Assembly: GCF_009707515.1 (NCBI RefSeq)
Contig: NZ_WLYI01000027.1
Location: 30,730-94,729, forward strand
DNA: 64,000 bases
Source of the DNA: Pseudomonas karstica
Lineage (GTDB): Bacteria; Pseudomonadota; Gammaproteobacteria; Pseudomonadales; Pseudomonadaceae
Direction of reading: 5' to 3'
The position numbers and the translations under genes were made by a program. Under the pieces are notes generated by a model, which was not told where the DNA came from, made no database searches, and saw only the letters and a program-made list of their open reading frames with translations. This document shows positions 52,466-61,523 of this stretch, in pieces; the stretch's first letter is position 1; each line of letters starts with the position of its first letter.

Positions 52466-53923
52466 ATGGCTGTCACTGATGCCCGTGCAAGCACCACCCC
52501 GTTGATCGAAAGGCGTTCGATCGACTACATCCCGCAAGCGGAAAGACACGGCCGTCTGTTAAGCCAGTTCACCCTGTGGCTGGGTGCCAACCTGCAAATC
52601 ACCGCGATTGTCACCGGGGCCCTGGCCGTGGTGCTGGGCGGTGATGTGTTCTGGTCGTTGATCGGTTTGCTGATCGGCCAACTGCTGGGCGGTGGCGTCA
52701 TGGCGCTGCACGCGGCCCAAGGCCCGCAGTTGGGTTTGCCACAAATGATCTCCAGCCGCGTGCAGTTTGGCGTGTATGGCGCGGTGATCCCGCTGGTGCT
52801 GGTGTGCCTGATGTACATCGGTTTTTCCGCCAGCGGCTCGTTGCTGGCGGGGCAAGCGGTGGCGCAATTGCTTCACGTTGAGGACTGGATCGGCATCGTG
52901 TTGTTCGCCGGACTGATCATGGTCTTTACCATCTTCGGCTACCGGGTTATCCACGGCATTGGTCGTGTGGCCAGTGTGTTGGGGGTGATTGCCTTTGCAT
53001 ATCTGTTCTATAAATTGCTCGCCGGTAACGATATTGCTGCGTTGCTGGGCAACAAGCATTTTTCCCTCGGCAGTTTCCTGCTGGCGATTTCCCTGTCGGC
53101 CTCTTGGCAGATTGCATTCGGGCCGTATGTGGCGGATTACTCGCGCTATTTGCCGCGCAGTACGCCGGCTACCAGGACATTCTGGGCCGTGGGCCTGGGT
53201 TCGGTGATCGGTGCACAAGCGTCGATGGTGTTCGGTGTGTTTGCGGCGGCCCTGGCGGGCTCGCAATTCGCCCATCACGAGGTGTCGTTCATCGTTAGTC
53301 TGGGTGGTACCGGGATTGTCGCGGCGCTGTTGTATTTCAGCGTCGCCTTCGGAAAAGTCACCGTGACCACCCTCAATGCCTACGGTAGCTTCATGTCCAT
53401 CGCTACCATCATCAGTGGCTTTAGTGGCAGCCGGCATATCTCGAGTGCCGCGCGGTTGCTGTACATCTTCCTGATGGTCTCGATCGCCACCGCGCTGGCG
53501 CTGCTGGGCAAGGATTCGTTCCTCAAGGATTTCTCGGCGTTCATCCTGTTCCTGCTGGCGTTTTTCACGCCATGGAGCGCGATCAACCTGGTGGATTTCT
53601 ACTGCATCACCAAGGAACGCTACGACATTCCGGCGCTGTCCAATCCCGACGGACGCTACGGTCGTTGGAACGTCATGGGCATCAGCATTTATGTGTTCGG
53701 TGTGCTGATCCAGATGCCGTTCATCGCCACCCATTTCTACACCGGTCCCTTGGTCGCCAGCCTTGGCGACACTGATATCTCCTGGATTATCGGTTTGGTG
53801 GTACCAGCGGCACTGTATTACTGGGCCGCTAAACGGTGGCACAGCCCGATTCCTGAACGCTTGATCCTGCCACCAGAGCAGGGCGCTACACCAACGACAA
53901 ATGGGCTGGCCGTACAAGCCTGA
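52466..53923 (+). CDS. hutTu: NCS1-family permease, urocanate transporter HutTu
   Basis: The 485-residue protein has about 12 membrane helices and belongs to the NCS1 cytosine/purine permease family: FTLWLGANLQITAIVTGALAV in helix 1, GPQLGLPQMISSRVQFG, and SWQIAFGPYVADYSRYLPR. The homologue at this place in P. fluorescens SBW25 is the urocanate transporter. Substrate specificity here is inferred from that position. The ATG follows GAGGTTGAACACAA. It provides a second entry point into the pathway that bypasses histidase. Confidence 0.88.
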   Translation: MAVTDARASTTPLIERRSIDYIPQAERHGRLLSQFTLWLGANLQITAIVTGALAVVLGGDVFWSLIGLLIGQLLGGGVMALHAAQGPQLGLPQMISSRVQFGVYGAVIPLVLVCLMYIGFSASGSLLAGQAVAQLLHVEDWIGIVLFAGLIMVFTIFGYRVIHGIGRVASVLGVIAFAYLFYKLLAGNDIAALLGNKHFSLGSFLLAISLSASWQIAFGPYVADYSRYLPRSTPATRTFWAVGLGSVIGAQASMVFGVFAAALAGSQFAHHEVSFIVSLGGTGIVAALLYFSVAFGKVTVTTLNAYGSFMSIATIISGFSGSRHISSAARLLYIFLMVSIATALALLGKDSFLKDFSAFILFLLAFFTPWSAINLVDFYCITKERYDIPALSNPDGRYGRWNVMGISIYVFGVLIQMPFIATHFYTGPLVASLGDTDISWIIGLVVPAALYYWAAKRWHSPIPERLILPPEQGATPTTNGLAVQA

Positions 53924-53991
53924 GGAGACGTGGACAAGGCAGGATGCCTTTTGACTGCCGTAATCCATTTCATGATTGGGAGCGTCACACA

Positions 53992-54960
53992 ATGAAGATA
54001 AATAAGACCCTGCTGACTACCTTGTTCGCCGCAGGTTTTCTGGCAAGCAGCGGCGCCTCTCAGGCGGCGGGTTGGTGCGAGTCGGGTAAGCCGGTGAAAT
54101 TCGCCGGCCTGAACTGGGAAAGCGGCATGCTGCTGACCGACGTCATGCAGGTTGTGCTGGAGAAGGGGTACGACTGCAAAACCGACAGCCTGCCGGGTAA
54201 CTCCATCACCATGGAAAACGCCCTGGGCAGCAATGACATCCAGGTCTTCGCCGAAGAGTGGGTAGGCCGCAGCGCAATCTGGAACAAGGCCGAGAAGGCC
54301 GGCAAGGTCGTCGGCGTTGGCGCGCCCGTGGTGGGCGCCATTGAAGGCTGGTACGTACCGCGCTACGTGATTGAGGGCGACGCCAAGCGCAAGTTGGAAC
54401 CCAAGGCGCCGGACCTGAAAACCATTGCCGACCTGGCTAAGTATTCCGCCGTGTTCAAGGATCAGGAAGAGCCGTCCAAGGGGCGTTTCTACAACTGCCC
54501 GGCCGGCTGGACTTGCGAACTGGACAACAGTGAAATGTTGAAAAGTTATGGCCTGGAAAGCATCTACACCAACTTCCGTCCAGGCACCGGCCCGGCACTG
54601 GATGCCGCCGTGTTGTCCAGCTACAAGCGTGGCGAACCGATTCTGTTCTACTACTGGTCGCCAACGCCGCTGATGGGCCAGGTGGACCTGGTGAAGCTGG
54701 AAGAAAAACCCGGCGTGGATAAAAGCGTGACCATCAAGGTCGGCTTGTCCAAGACTTTTCACGAGCAAGCCCCTGAACTGGTGGCGGTGCTGGAAAAGGT
54801 CAACCTGCCTATCGATTTGCTCAACCAGAACCTGGCGCGCATGAGCAAAGAGCGAATCGAGTCGCCAAAACTGGCGAAAATTTTTCTCAAGGAACATCCT
54901 GAAGTCTGGCACGCCTGGGTGAGCGATGAGGCGGCCAAGAAAATCGACGCGGCCTTGTAG
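53992..54960 (+). CDS. hutX: Histidine ABC transporter binding protein HutX
   Basis: The product has 322 residues from the ATG at 53992 (GGGAG upstream). A signal peptide ends ASQAA. The mature protein is an OpuAC/ProX-type substrate-binding protein of the quaternary-amine ABC class: WESGMLLTDVMQVVLEKGYDC, QVFAEEWVGR, CPAGWTCELDN and FYYWSPTPLMG. It feeds HutW and HutV. In SBW25 and in Sinorhizobium related HutXWV systems import histidine (and proline or betaine in the latter). Confidence 0.93.
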   Translation: MKINKTLLTTLFAAGFLASSGASQAAGWCESGKPVKFAGLNWESGMLLTDVMQVVLEKGYDCKTDSLPGNSITMENALGSNDIQVFAEEWVGRSAIWNKAEKAGKVVGVGAPVVGAIEGWYVPRYVIEGDAKRKLEPKAPDLKTIADLAKYSAVFKDQEEPSKGRFYNCPAGWTCELDNSEMLKSYGLESIYTNFRPGTGPALDAAVLSSYKRGEPILFYYWSPTPLMGQVDLVKLEEKPGVDKSVTIKVGLSKTFHEQAPELVAVLEKVNLPIDLLNQNLARMSKERIESPKLAKIFLKEHPEVWHAWVSDEAAKKIDAAL

Positions 54961-55031
54961 GTCGAGCGTTCCCGGTTGTCTCCACAGGCCACCGGGGGCC
55001 CGGTCACAATCCACTGGATCGAGAGCACGAT

Positions 55032-55883
55032 ATGTTTCCTGAGAGTTTTACGTTTTCCATCGCCGATTGGGTCAACGGTTGGGTTGATTCGCTGGTGACC
55101 AACTACGGCGATGTGTTCCGGCACATCTCCGATACCCTGTTATGGGCCATCGTCAATCTGGAAAGCCTGCTGCGCATGGCGCCCTGGTGGTTGATGCTGG
55201 CGATCGTCGGCGGCGTTGCCTGGCACGCCACCCGCAAAGTAGTCACTACTTCCGTGATCGTGGGCTTGCTGTTTCTGGTGGGCGCCGTCGGGCTGTGGGA
55301 CAAGCTGATGCAGACCCTGGCGCTGATGATGGTCGCTACGGTGATCTCGGTGTTGATCGGCATTCCCCTGGGGATTCTTTCGGCCCGCAGCAATCGCCTG
55401 CGTTCGGTGCTGATGCCGCTCTTGGACATCATGCAAACCATGCCCAGCTTTGTGTATTTGATTCCGGTGCTGATGCTGTTCGGCCTGGGCAAGGTGCCGG
55501 CGATCTTCGCCACGGTGATCTACGCCGCGCCGCCACTGATTCGCCTGACAGACCTGGGCATCCGCCAGGTCAACGGCGAAGTCATGGAAGCCATCAACGC
55601 CTTTGGTGCCAATCGCTGGCAGCAATTGTTCGGCGTGCAGTTGCCCCTGGCCCTGCCGAGCATCATGGCCGGGATCAACCAGACCACCATGATGGCACTG
55701 TCGATGGTGGTGATCGCCTCGATGATCGGCGCACGAGGCTTGGGTGAAGACGTACTGGTAGGTATCCAGACCCTCAACGTTGGGCGTGGCCTTGAAGCCG
55801 GCCTGGCGATTGTGATTCTCGCAGTGGTCATCGACCGCATTACCCAGGCCTATGGTCGTCCACGGCATGAGGCGAGCAAATGA
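55032..55883 (+). CDS. hutW: Histidine ABC transporter permease HutW
   Basis: The 283-residue permease has about six membrane helices after an amphipathic N terminus. It resembles ProW/OpuAB: MMVATVISVLIGIPLGILSARS, LDIMQTMPSFVYLIPVLMLFGLGKVPAIFATVIYAAPPLIR, and the EAA loop EVMEAINAFGANRWQQLFGVQLP. Its stop overlaps the hutV start (ATGA). Confidence 0.95.
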   Translation: MFPESFTFSIADWVNGWVDSLVTNYGDVFRHISDTLLWAIVNLESLLRMAPWWLMLAIVGGVAWHATRKVVTTSVIVGLLFLVGAVGLWDKLMQTLALMMVATVISVLIGIPLGILSARSNRLRSVLMPLLDIMQTMPSFVYLIPVLMLFGLGKVPAIFATVIYAAPPLIRLTDLGIRQVNGEVMEAINAFGANRWQQLFGVQLPLALPSIMAGINQTTMMALSMVVIASMIGARGLGEDVLVGIQTLNVGRGLEAGLAIVILAVVIDRITQAYGRPRHEASK

Positions 55884-56704
55884 CTACTGTCAGCAAGATT
55901 GAAGTCAAAAACGTATTCAAGATTTTCGGCTCACGCTCCAAGGAAGCCCTGGCCCTTATCGGCCAGGGCAAGACCAAGGATCAGGTACTGGCCGAGACCG
56001 GTTGCGTCGTGGGCGTGAACGACCTGTCCCTGAGCATCGGCACCGGCGAGATCTTCGTGATCATGGGGTTGTCGGGTTCCGGCAAATCCACGCTGGTGCG
56101 CCACTTCAACCGTCTGATCGATCCTACCAGTGGCGCGATCCTGGTGGATGGCGAAGACATCCTGCAACTGGATATGGAAGCCCTGCGCCAATTCCGTCGG
56201 CACAAGATCAGCATGGTGTTCCAGAGCTTCGGCCTGCTGCCCCACAAGAGTGTGCTGGATAACGTTGCCTATGGCCTGAAAGTGCGTGGGGAGAGCAAGC
56301 AGGTGTGCGCCGAGCGGGCGCTGCATTGGGTCGAGACCGTGGGCCTGAAGGGCTACGAAAACAAATACCCGCACCAGCTCTCCGGCGGCATGCGTCAACG
56401 GGTGGGCCTGGCTCGCGCCCTGGCGGCCGACACTGACATCATCCTGATGGATGAAGCCTTCAGCGCCCTTGACCCGTTGATCCGCGCCGAGATGCAGGAC
56501 CAGTTGCTGGAGCTGCAAAAGACCCTGCACAAGACCATCGTCTTCATCACCCACGACCTCGACGAGGCCGTGCGTATCGGCAACCGCATTGCGATCCTCA
56601 AGGACGGCAAGCTGATCCAGGTCGGCACCCCGCGGGAGATCCTGCATTCGCCGGCGGATGAGTATGTGGACCGGTTTGTTCAGCGGCGGGCGGCAGTAGT
56701 TTAG
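55880..56704 (+). CDS. hutV: Histidine ABC transporter ATPase HutV
   Basis: The 274-residue ATPase is of the ProV/OpuAA class: Walker A GLSGSGKST, Q-loop VFQSFGLLPHKSVLDN, signature LSGGMRQR, Walker B IILMDEAFSALDP and the switch VFITHDLDEA. It has the N-terminal extension of this class (residues 10-45, FKIFGSRSKEALALI) but ends at about residue 274 without the C-terminal CBS domains of ProV. Confidence 0.95.
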   Translation: MTTVSKIEVKNVFKIFGSRSKEALALIGQGKTKDQVLAETGCVVGVNDLSLSIGTGEIFVIMGLSGSGKSTLVRHFNRLIDPTSGAILVDGEDILQLDMEALRQFRRHKISMVFQSFGLLPHKSVLDNVAYGLKVRGESKQVCAERALHWVETVGLKGYENKYPHQLSGGMRQRVGLARALAADTDIILMDEAFSALDPLIRAEMQDQLLELQKTLHKTIVFITHDLDEAVRIGNRIAILKDGKLIQVGTPREILHSPADEYVDRFVQRRAAVV

Positions 56705-56705
56705 T

Positions 56706-56736
56706 GATTGCTCCCACGCCCCGTGTGGGAACGATC
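56706..56736. repeat. GATCGTTCCCAcGC-type palindrome inside hut operon
   Basis: GATTGCTCCCACGC and GTGTGGGAACGATC form a hairpin two bases after the hutV stop codon and before hutH1. Confidence 0.65.
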
Positions 56737-56760
56737 AAACGATCAATCAAGAGGCTAAAG

Positions 56761-58284
56761 ATGTCCCAGGCAGAAAAAATCATCATCGCCGACGCCCCGT
56801 TGCGCTGGCAGGACGTGGTCGCTGTAGCCCGTCACGGTGCCGTGCTCGAACTGTCGGGCACGGCCTGGGCGCGGATCGACAATGCCCAGGCCATCGTCCA
56901 GCGTATCGTCATCAGCGGCGAGCGTGCCTATGGCGTCAACACTGGCCTGGGGGCCTTGTGCAACGTCTCGCTCATGGGCGAGCAACTGAGCCAACTGTCA
57001 CGCAACACATTGCTCAGCCATGCCTGTGGCGTCGGCGCAGCGCTGAGCGATGAGCAGACGCGGGCAATCATCTGCGCCGCCATCATCAACTACAGCCAGG
57101 GCAAATCCGGCCTGCATCCGCAGGTAGTGCATTCGCTGCTGGCGCTGCTCAATCACGGCATCACGCCGCAAGTCCCGTCCCAGGGCTCGGTGGGTTACCT
57201 GACGCACATGGCCCATGTCGGCATCACTTTGCTCGGCGTCGGCACTGTCAGCTACCAGGGCCGTATCGTTGCGGCGCATGAAGCGTTGGCGGCCGAAGGG
57301 TTGCAGCCGGTTGTGCTCGGTGCCAAGGATGGCCTGTGCCTGGTCAACGGCACGCCATGCATGACCGGCTTGAGCTGCCTGGCCCTGGCCGATGCCCACC
57401 GCTTGCTGCAATGGGCCGATGTGATCGGCGCTATGAGCTTTGAAGCCCAGCGCGGTCAGATCGACGCCTTCGATGAAGAGATCATCGCGCTCAAGCCGCA
57501 CCCGGGCATGCAGCAAGTCGGCATCAACCTGCGTGCGTTGCTCGACGGCAGTGAGGTGCTCGCCACAAGCAAAGGTATTCGCACCCAGGATGCTCTGAGC
57601 ATTCGTTCGATCCCGCAGATCCACGGTGCGGCTCGTGATCAAGTTGAACACGCTACCTGCCAGATCGAGACCGAACTCAACAGCGCCACCGACAACCCGC
57701 TGGTCCTCGGCACACCGGACAACTACCGTGTAGTGTCGCAGGCCAACCCTCACGGGCAGTCCGTGGCGCTGGCGGCCGATATGCTGGCCATCGCCATGGC
57801 CGAAATCGGTGCCGTCGCCGAGCGCCGCCTGGACCGCCTGATCAACCCGCACGTCAGCGGTTTGCCGGCCTTCCTGGTGAGCAATCCCGGGGTCAACTCG
57901 GGGATGATGATCGTGCAATACGTCGCCGCCTCCCTGTGTGGGCAAAACCGCCAACTGGCGCAACCGGCGGTGCTCGACAACTTCGTTACCTCGGGCCTGC
58001 AGGAAGATCACCTGAGCATGGGCACCAACGCCGCCCTCAAGCTGCACCAGGTACTGGAAAACGTCACCCAGATCCTCGCCATCGAGTACCTGCTGGCGGC
58101 CCAGGCCTTCGAGTTTCTCCAGGAGCAACGCTTCGGCGCGGGCACCGATTCCGCCTGGCGCCTGCTGCGCAAACACGTCCCGGCCTACGACCAGGACCGC
58201 TGGCTGGCGCCGGACATCGCGACGACGGCAACGCTGCTCAAGGACGCCGACCTGTTGCAACGGACCCTGGCAAATCTTCACTGA
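56761..58284 (+). CDS. hutH1: HutH1: histidase-family protein lacking the MIO triad
   Basis: The 507-residue protein aligns over its whole length with histidine ammonia-lyases, including YGVNTGLGAL, LLSHACGVG, LVNGTP and GLQEDHLSM. The segment that should hold Ala-Ser-Gly, the source of the MIO cofactor, reads GSVG-YLTHMAHVGITLLG (residues 142-159). Compared with HutH2 (GSVG-ASG-DLAPLAHM) exactly three residues, ASG, are absent. The tyrosine of DPYSLRC is leucine (DALSIRS), and the phenylalanine of NFHAEP is proline (NPHGQS). MIO-based ammonia elimination therefore looks impossible. The frame is intact and codon use is normal, so it is not a decaying pseudogene. A role as regulator, partner of HutH2 or another enzyme is open. 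Confidence 0.9.
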   Translation: MSQAEKIIIADAPLRWQDVVAVARHGAVLELSGTAWARIDNAQAIVQRIVISGERAYGVNTGLGALCNVSLMGEQLSQLSRNTLLSHACGVGAALSDEQTRAIICAAIINYSQGKSGLHPQVVHSLLALLNHGITPQVPSQGSVGYLTHMAHVGITLLGVGTVSYQGRIVAAHEALAAEGLQPVVLGAKDGLCLVNGTPCMTGLSCLALADAHRLLQWADVIGAMSFEAQRGQIDAFDEEIIALKPHPGMQQVGINLRALLDGSEVLATSKGIRTQDALSIRSIPQIHGAARDQVEHATCQIETELNSATDNPLVLGTPDNYRVVSQANPHGQSVALAADMLAIAMAEIGAVAERRLDRLINPHVSGLPAFLVSNPGVNSGMMIVQYVAASLCGQNRQLAQPAVLDNFVTSGLQEDHLSMGTNAALKLHQVLENVTQILAIEYLLAAQAFEFLQEQRFGAGTDSAWRLLRKHVPAYDQDRWLAPDIATTATLLKDADLLQRTLANLH

Positions 58285-58398
58285 AGTTTTCTCAACAATA
58301 ACCAGCGTGCCAAGCCAGCTGTTCCTCTAAAAGAGGCCAGCGGCGGATAACGGAAGCATCCGGAGCGACTGGTAGTTAACAACACTCTCAAAAGGAGC

Positions 58399-59937
58399 AT
58401 GAATGTGACTGCGCTAAACCTGATTCCAGGCCAACTGAGCCTTGGCCAACTGCGGGCTATCTACCAGCAGCCGGTAACCCTCACCCTGGATGACAGCGCC
58501 TCGGCCCAGATCGAAGCCAGTGTCGCCTGCGTAGAGCAAATTCTCGCCGAGAACCGCACCGCCTACGGCATCAACACCGGTTTCGGCCTGTTGGCCTCGA
58601 CCCGCATTGCCAGTGAAGACCTGGAAAACCTCCAGCGTTCCCTGGTGTTGTCCCACGCCGCTGGCGTCGGTGAGCCGATCAGCGATGCGCTGGTACGGTT
58701 GGTCATGGTGCTCAAGGTCAACAGCCTGAGCCGTGGTTTCTCCGGGATTCGCCGGCAGGTGATCGACGCGCTGATCGCACTGATCAACGCCGAGGTGTAT
58801 CCGCATATTCCTCTGAAAGGTTCGGTGGGGGCGTCCGGCGACTTGGCGCCTTTGGCCCACATGTCCCTGGTACTGTTGGGTGAAGGCAAGGCCCGCTACA
58901 AGGGCCAATGGCTGGAGGCGACTGATGCACTGAAAATCGCCGGACTGACGCCGCTGACCCTGGCTGCGAAAGAAGGCCTGGCGCTGCTCAACGGCACCCA
59001 GGTGTCCACCGCGTTTGCCTTGCGCGGGCTGTTTGAAGGCGAAGACCTGTTCGCCGGTGCGCTGGCCTGTGGCGGCCTCACGGTGGAAGCGGTACTGGGC
59101 TCGCGCTCGCCATTCGATGCACGTATTCATGCGGCCCGTGGCCAGCGCGGCCAGATCGATTGCGCTGCGGCCTACCGCGACCTGCTGGGCGAGAGCAGCG
59201 AGGTGTCCAAGTCCCACCAGAACTGCGACAAGGTTCAGGACCCGTACTCTCTGCGTTGCCAGCCGCAAGTCATGGGCGCCTGCCTGACCCAGTTCCGCCA
59301 GGCGGCTGAAGTGCTGGTGATCGAAGCCAACGCGGTTTCCGATAACCCGTTGGTGTTCGCAGCTGAAGGTGATGTGATTTCCGGCGGTAACTTTCACGCC
59401 GAACCGGTGGCCATGGCGGCCGATAACATGGCCTTGGCTATCGCCGAGATCGGCTCCCTGAGCGAGCGCCGGATTTCCTTGATGATGGACAAGCACATGT
59501 CGCAATTGCCGCCGTTCCTGGTGGCCAATGGTGGTGTGAACTCCGGATTCATGATCGCCCAGGTGACCGCCGCGGCCCTGGCCAGTGAGAACAAGGCGCT
59601 GGCCCATCCTCATAGCGTCGACAGCCTGCCGACCTCGGCCAACCAGGAAGACCACGTGTCCATGGCGCCAGCCGCCGGCAAACGCCTGTGGGAAATGGCC
59701 GAGAACGTGCGTGGCATTCTGGCTGTGGAGTGGCTGGCTGCCTGTCAGGGCCTGGACCTGCGCGATGGCCTGAAAACCTCGCCGAAGCTGGAAAATGCCC
59801 GCGGAATGCTGCGCAGCAAGGTGGCATTTTATGAGAAGGACCGCTTCTTCGCACCGGACATCAATGCCGCCAGCGAACTATTGGCCAGTCGCTGCCTGAA
59901 TGAGCTGGTGCCGGCGAAATTGTTGCCGAGCCTGTAA
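58399..59937 (+). CDS. hutH2: Histidine ammonia-lyase HutH2
   Basis: The 512-residue enzyme converts histidine to urocanate and ammonia, the first step of the pathway. The MIO-forming Ala-Ser-Gly lies at residues 145-147 in KGSVGASGDLAPLAHM. Other active-site parts are complete: YGINTGFG, LSHAAGVG, LLNGTQ, VQDPYSLRCQPQ, NFHAEPVAMAADN and SANQEDHVSM. AAAGGAG precedes the ATG. It is the only canonical histidase in the window, lying 114 bases after hutH1. Confidence 0.98.
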   Translation: MNVTALNLIPGQLSLGQLRAIYQQPVTLTLDDSASAQIEASVACVEQILAENRTAYGINTGFGLLASTRIASEDLENLQRSLVLSHAAGVGEPISDALVRLVMVLKVNSLSRGFSGIRRQVIDALIALINAEVYPHIPLKGSVGASGDLAPLAHMSLVLLGEGKARYKGQWLEATDALKIAGLTPLTLAAKEGLALLNGTQVSTAFALRGLFEGEDLFAGALACGGLTVEAVLGSRSPFDARIHAARGQRGQIDCAAAYRDLLGESSEVSKSHQNCDKVQDPYSLRCQPQVMGACLTQFRQAAEVLVIEANAVSDNPLVFAAEGDVISGGNFHAEPVAMAADNMALAIAEIGSLSERRISLMMDKHMSQLPPFLVANGGVNSGFMIAQVTAAALASENKALAHPHSVDSLPTSANQEDHVSMAPAAGKRLWEMAENVRGILAVEWLAACQGLDLRDGLKTSPKLENARGMLRSKVAFYEKDRFFAPDINAASELLASRCLNELVPAKLLPSL

Positions 59938-59942
59938 CCCCT

Positions 59943-60055
59943 GATCGTTCCCTCGCTCGGCGTGGGAACGCATCCTGCGACGCTCCGCGTCGCGACTTCA
60001 AGAGCGGACGCAGAGCGTCCAGGGCGGCATTCCCACGCCGAGCGTGGGAACGATC
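59943..60055. repeat. GATCGTTCCC-type REPIN inside hut operon
   Basis: The outer arms GATCGTTCCCTCGCTCGGCG and CCGAGCGTGGGAACGATC are inverted. Inner sub-repeats (GACGCTCCGCGTCGC and GGACGCAGAGCGTCC) also pair. It separates hutH2 from hutTh. Confidence 0.85.
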
Positions 60056-60097
60056 TTCGTACGGGTTTTCTCAGACAAGAATAATTAGGGACGAGAA

Positions 60098-61507
60098 ATG
60101 CACCAGCAAGAAAAGGGTTTGAAACGCGGGCTGTCTGCTCGCCATATTCGCTTCATGGCCCTGGGGTCGGCGATCGGTACCGGGCTGTTCTACGGTTCTG
60201 CCTCAGCCATCCAGATGGCCGGTCCGGCGGTGTTGCTGGCTTACCTGATCGGTGGCGCCGCCGTGTTCATGGTCATGCGCGCCCTGGGTGAAATGGCCGT
60301 GCACAACCCGGTGTCCGGCTCGTTCGGTCACTACGCCAGCACCTACCTGGGGCCAATGTCGGGTTTTATCCTCGGTTGGACCTACGCCTTTGAAATGATC
60401 ATCGTCTGCCTCGCCGACGTCACCGCCTTCGGTATCTATATGGGCTTCTGGTTTCCTGAAGTCGCCCGCTGGATCTGGGTATTGGGCATCGTCTTTGTGA
60501 TCGGTGGCCTGAACCTGTGCAACGTCAAAGTCTTTGGCGAAATGGAGTTCTGGCTGTCGCTGCTCAAGGTTACGGCCATTGTCGCGATGATCCTTGGTGG
60601 TTTGGGCATCATGCTGTTCGGCATTCATTCGTCGGCAGATGCACCGGCCACTGGGCTGAGCAACCTGTGGGCCCATGGCGGGTTCATGCCCAATGGTATC
60701 GGCGGCCTGATTGCCTCCTTTGCGGTGGTGATGTTTGCCTTCGGCGGCATAGAAATCATCGGCATCACCGCCGGCGAGGCCAAGGACCCGCAACGCGTGA
60801 TTCCCCGGGCGATCAACGCGGTGCCGTTACGCATCCTGTTGTTCTATGTGCTGACGCTGTTTGTGCTGATGGCGATCTACCCATGGCCGCAAATCGGCAG
60901 CCAGGGCAGCCCGTTCGTGCAAATTTTCAGCAACCTGGGCATTGGTTCGGCGGCGACCATCCTCAACATCGTGGTGATCTCCGCTGCGGTTTCAGCGATC
61001 AACAGCGACATCTTCGGCGCTGGCCGCATGATGTACGGCCTGGCCCAGCAAGGCCATGCACCCAAAGGCTTCGCCCGACTGTCGAAACAGGGTGTGCCGT
61101 GGATGACCGTAGTGGTGATGGGCGCGGCATTGCTGGGCGGTGTGGTACTCAACTACCTGATCCCCAAGGACGTGTTCCTGCTGATTGCCTCGCTGGCGAC
61201 CTTTGCCACTGTTTGGGTATGGCTGATGATCCTGGCCACCCAGGTGGCGATGCGCCGCTCGATGACCAAAGAGCAGATCGCCGAACTGAAATTCCCGGTG
61301 CCGTTCTGGCCCTACGCGCCAGCAGCGGCCATCCTGTTCATGCTGTTTATCTTCGGTGTGCTGGGTTATTTCCCGGACACCCAAGCCGCCCTTGTGGCTG
61401 GCGCCGTATGGATCGTGCTGCTGATCGCTGCCTATTTACTGTGGGTCAAGCCCGCAGCGGGGCAAGCAGCCAAGGTCCATTACGACCCGGTCGTGTCCCA
61501 CCGATAA
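60098..61507 (+). CDS. hutTh: Amino-acid permease HutTh (histidine)
   Basis: The 469-residue APC-family transporter has about 12 membrane helices. The amino-acid transporter signature reads FMALGSAIGTGLFYGSASAI, followed by GPAVLLAYLIGG and EMAVHNPVSGSFGHYA. It resembles ProY/HutT-type permeases. In SBW25 the gene at this position is the main histidine transporter. It lies 16 bases before hutI and is likely in the same transcript. Confidence 0.92.
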   Translation: MHQQEKGLKRGLSARHIRFMALGSAIGTGLFYGSASAIQMAGPAVLLAYLIGGAAVFMVMRALGEMAVHNPVSGSFGHYASTYLGPMSGFILGWTYAFEMIIVCLADVTAFGIYMGFWFPEVARWIWVLGIVFVIGGLNLCNVKVFGEMEFWLSLLKVTAIVAMILGGLGIMLFGIHSSADAPATGLSNLWAHGGFMPNGIGGLIASFAVVMFAFGGIEIIGITAGEAKDPQRVIPRAINAVPLRILLFYVLTLFVLMAIYPWPQIGSQGSPFVQIFSNLGIGSAATILNIVVISAAVSAINSDIFGAGRMMYGLAQQGHAPKGFARLSKQGVPWMTVVVMGAALLGGVVLNYLIPKDVFLLIASLATFATVWVWLMILATQVAMRRSMTKEQIAELKFPVPFWPYAPAAAILFMLFIFGVLGYFPDTQAALVAGAVWIVLLIAAYLLWVKPAAGQAAKVHYDPVVSHR

Positions 61508-61523
61508 CTGACGGAGACGTTGG

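Noticed and set aside
56761..58284. hutH1 as a pseudogene
   Set aside because: The frame is full length, codon use matches the operon, and the loss is a precise in-frame three-codon absence, with many other family motifs kept. I treat it as an intact gene with altered function.
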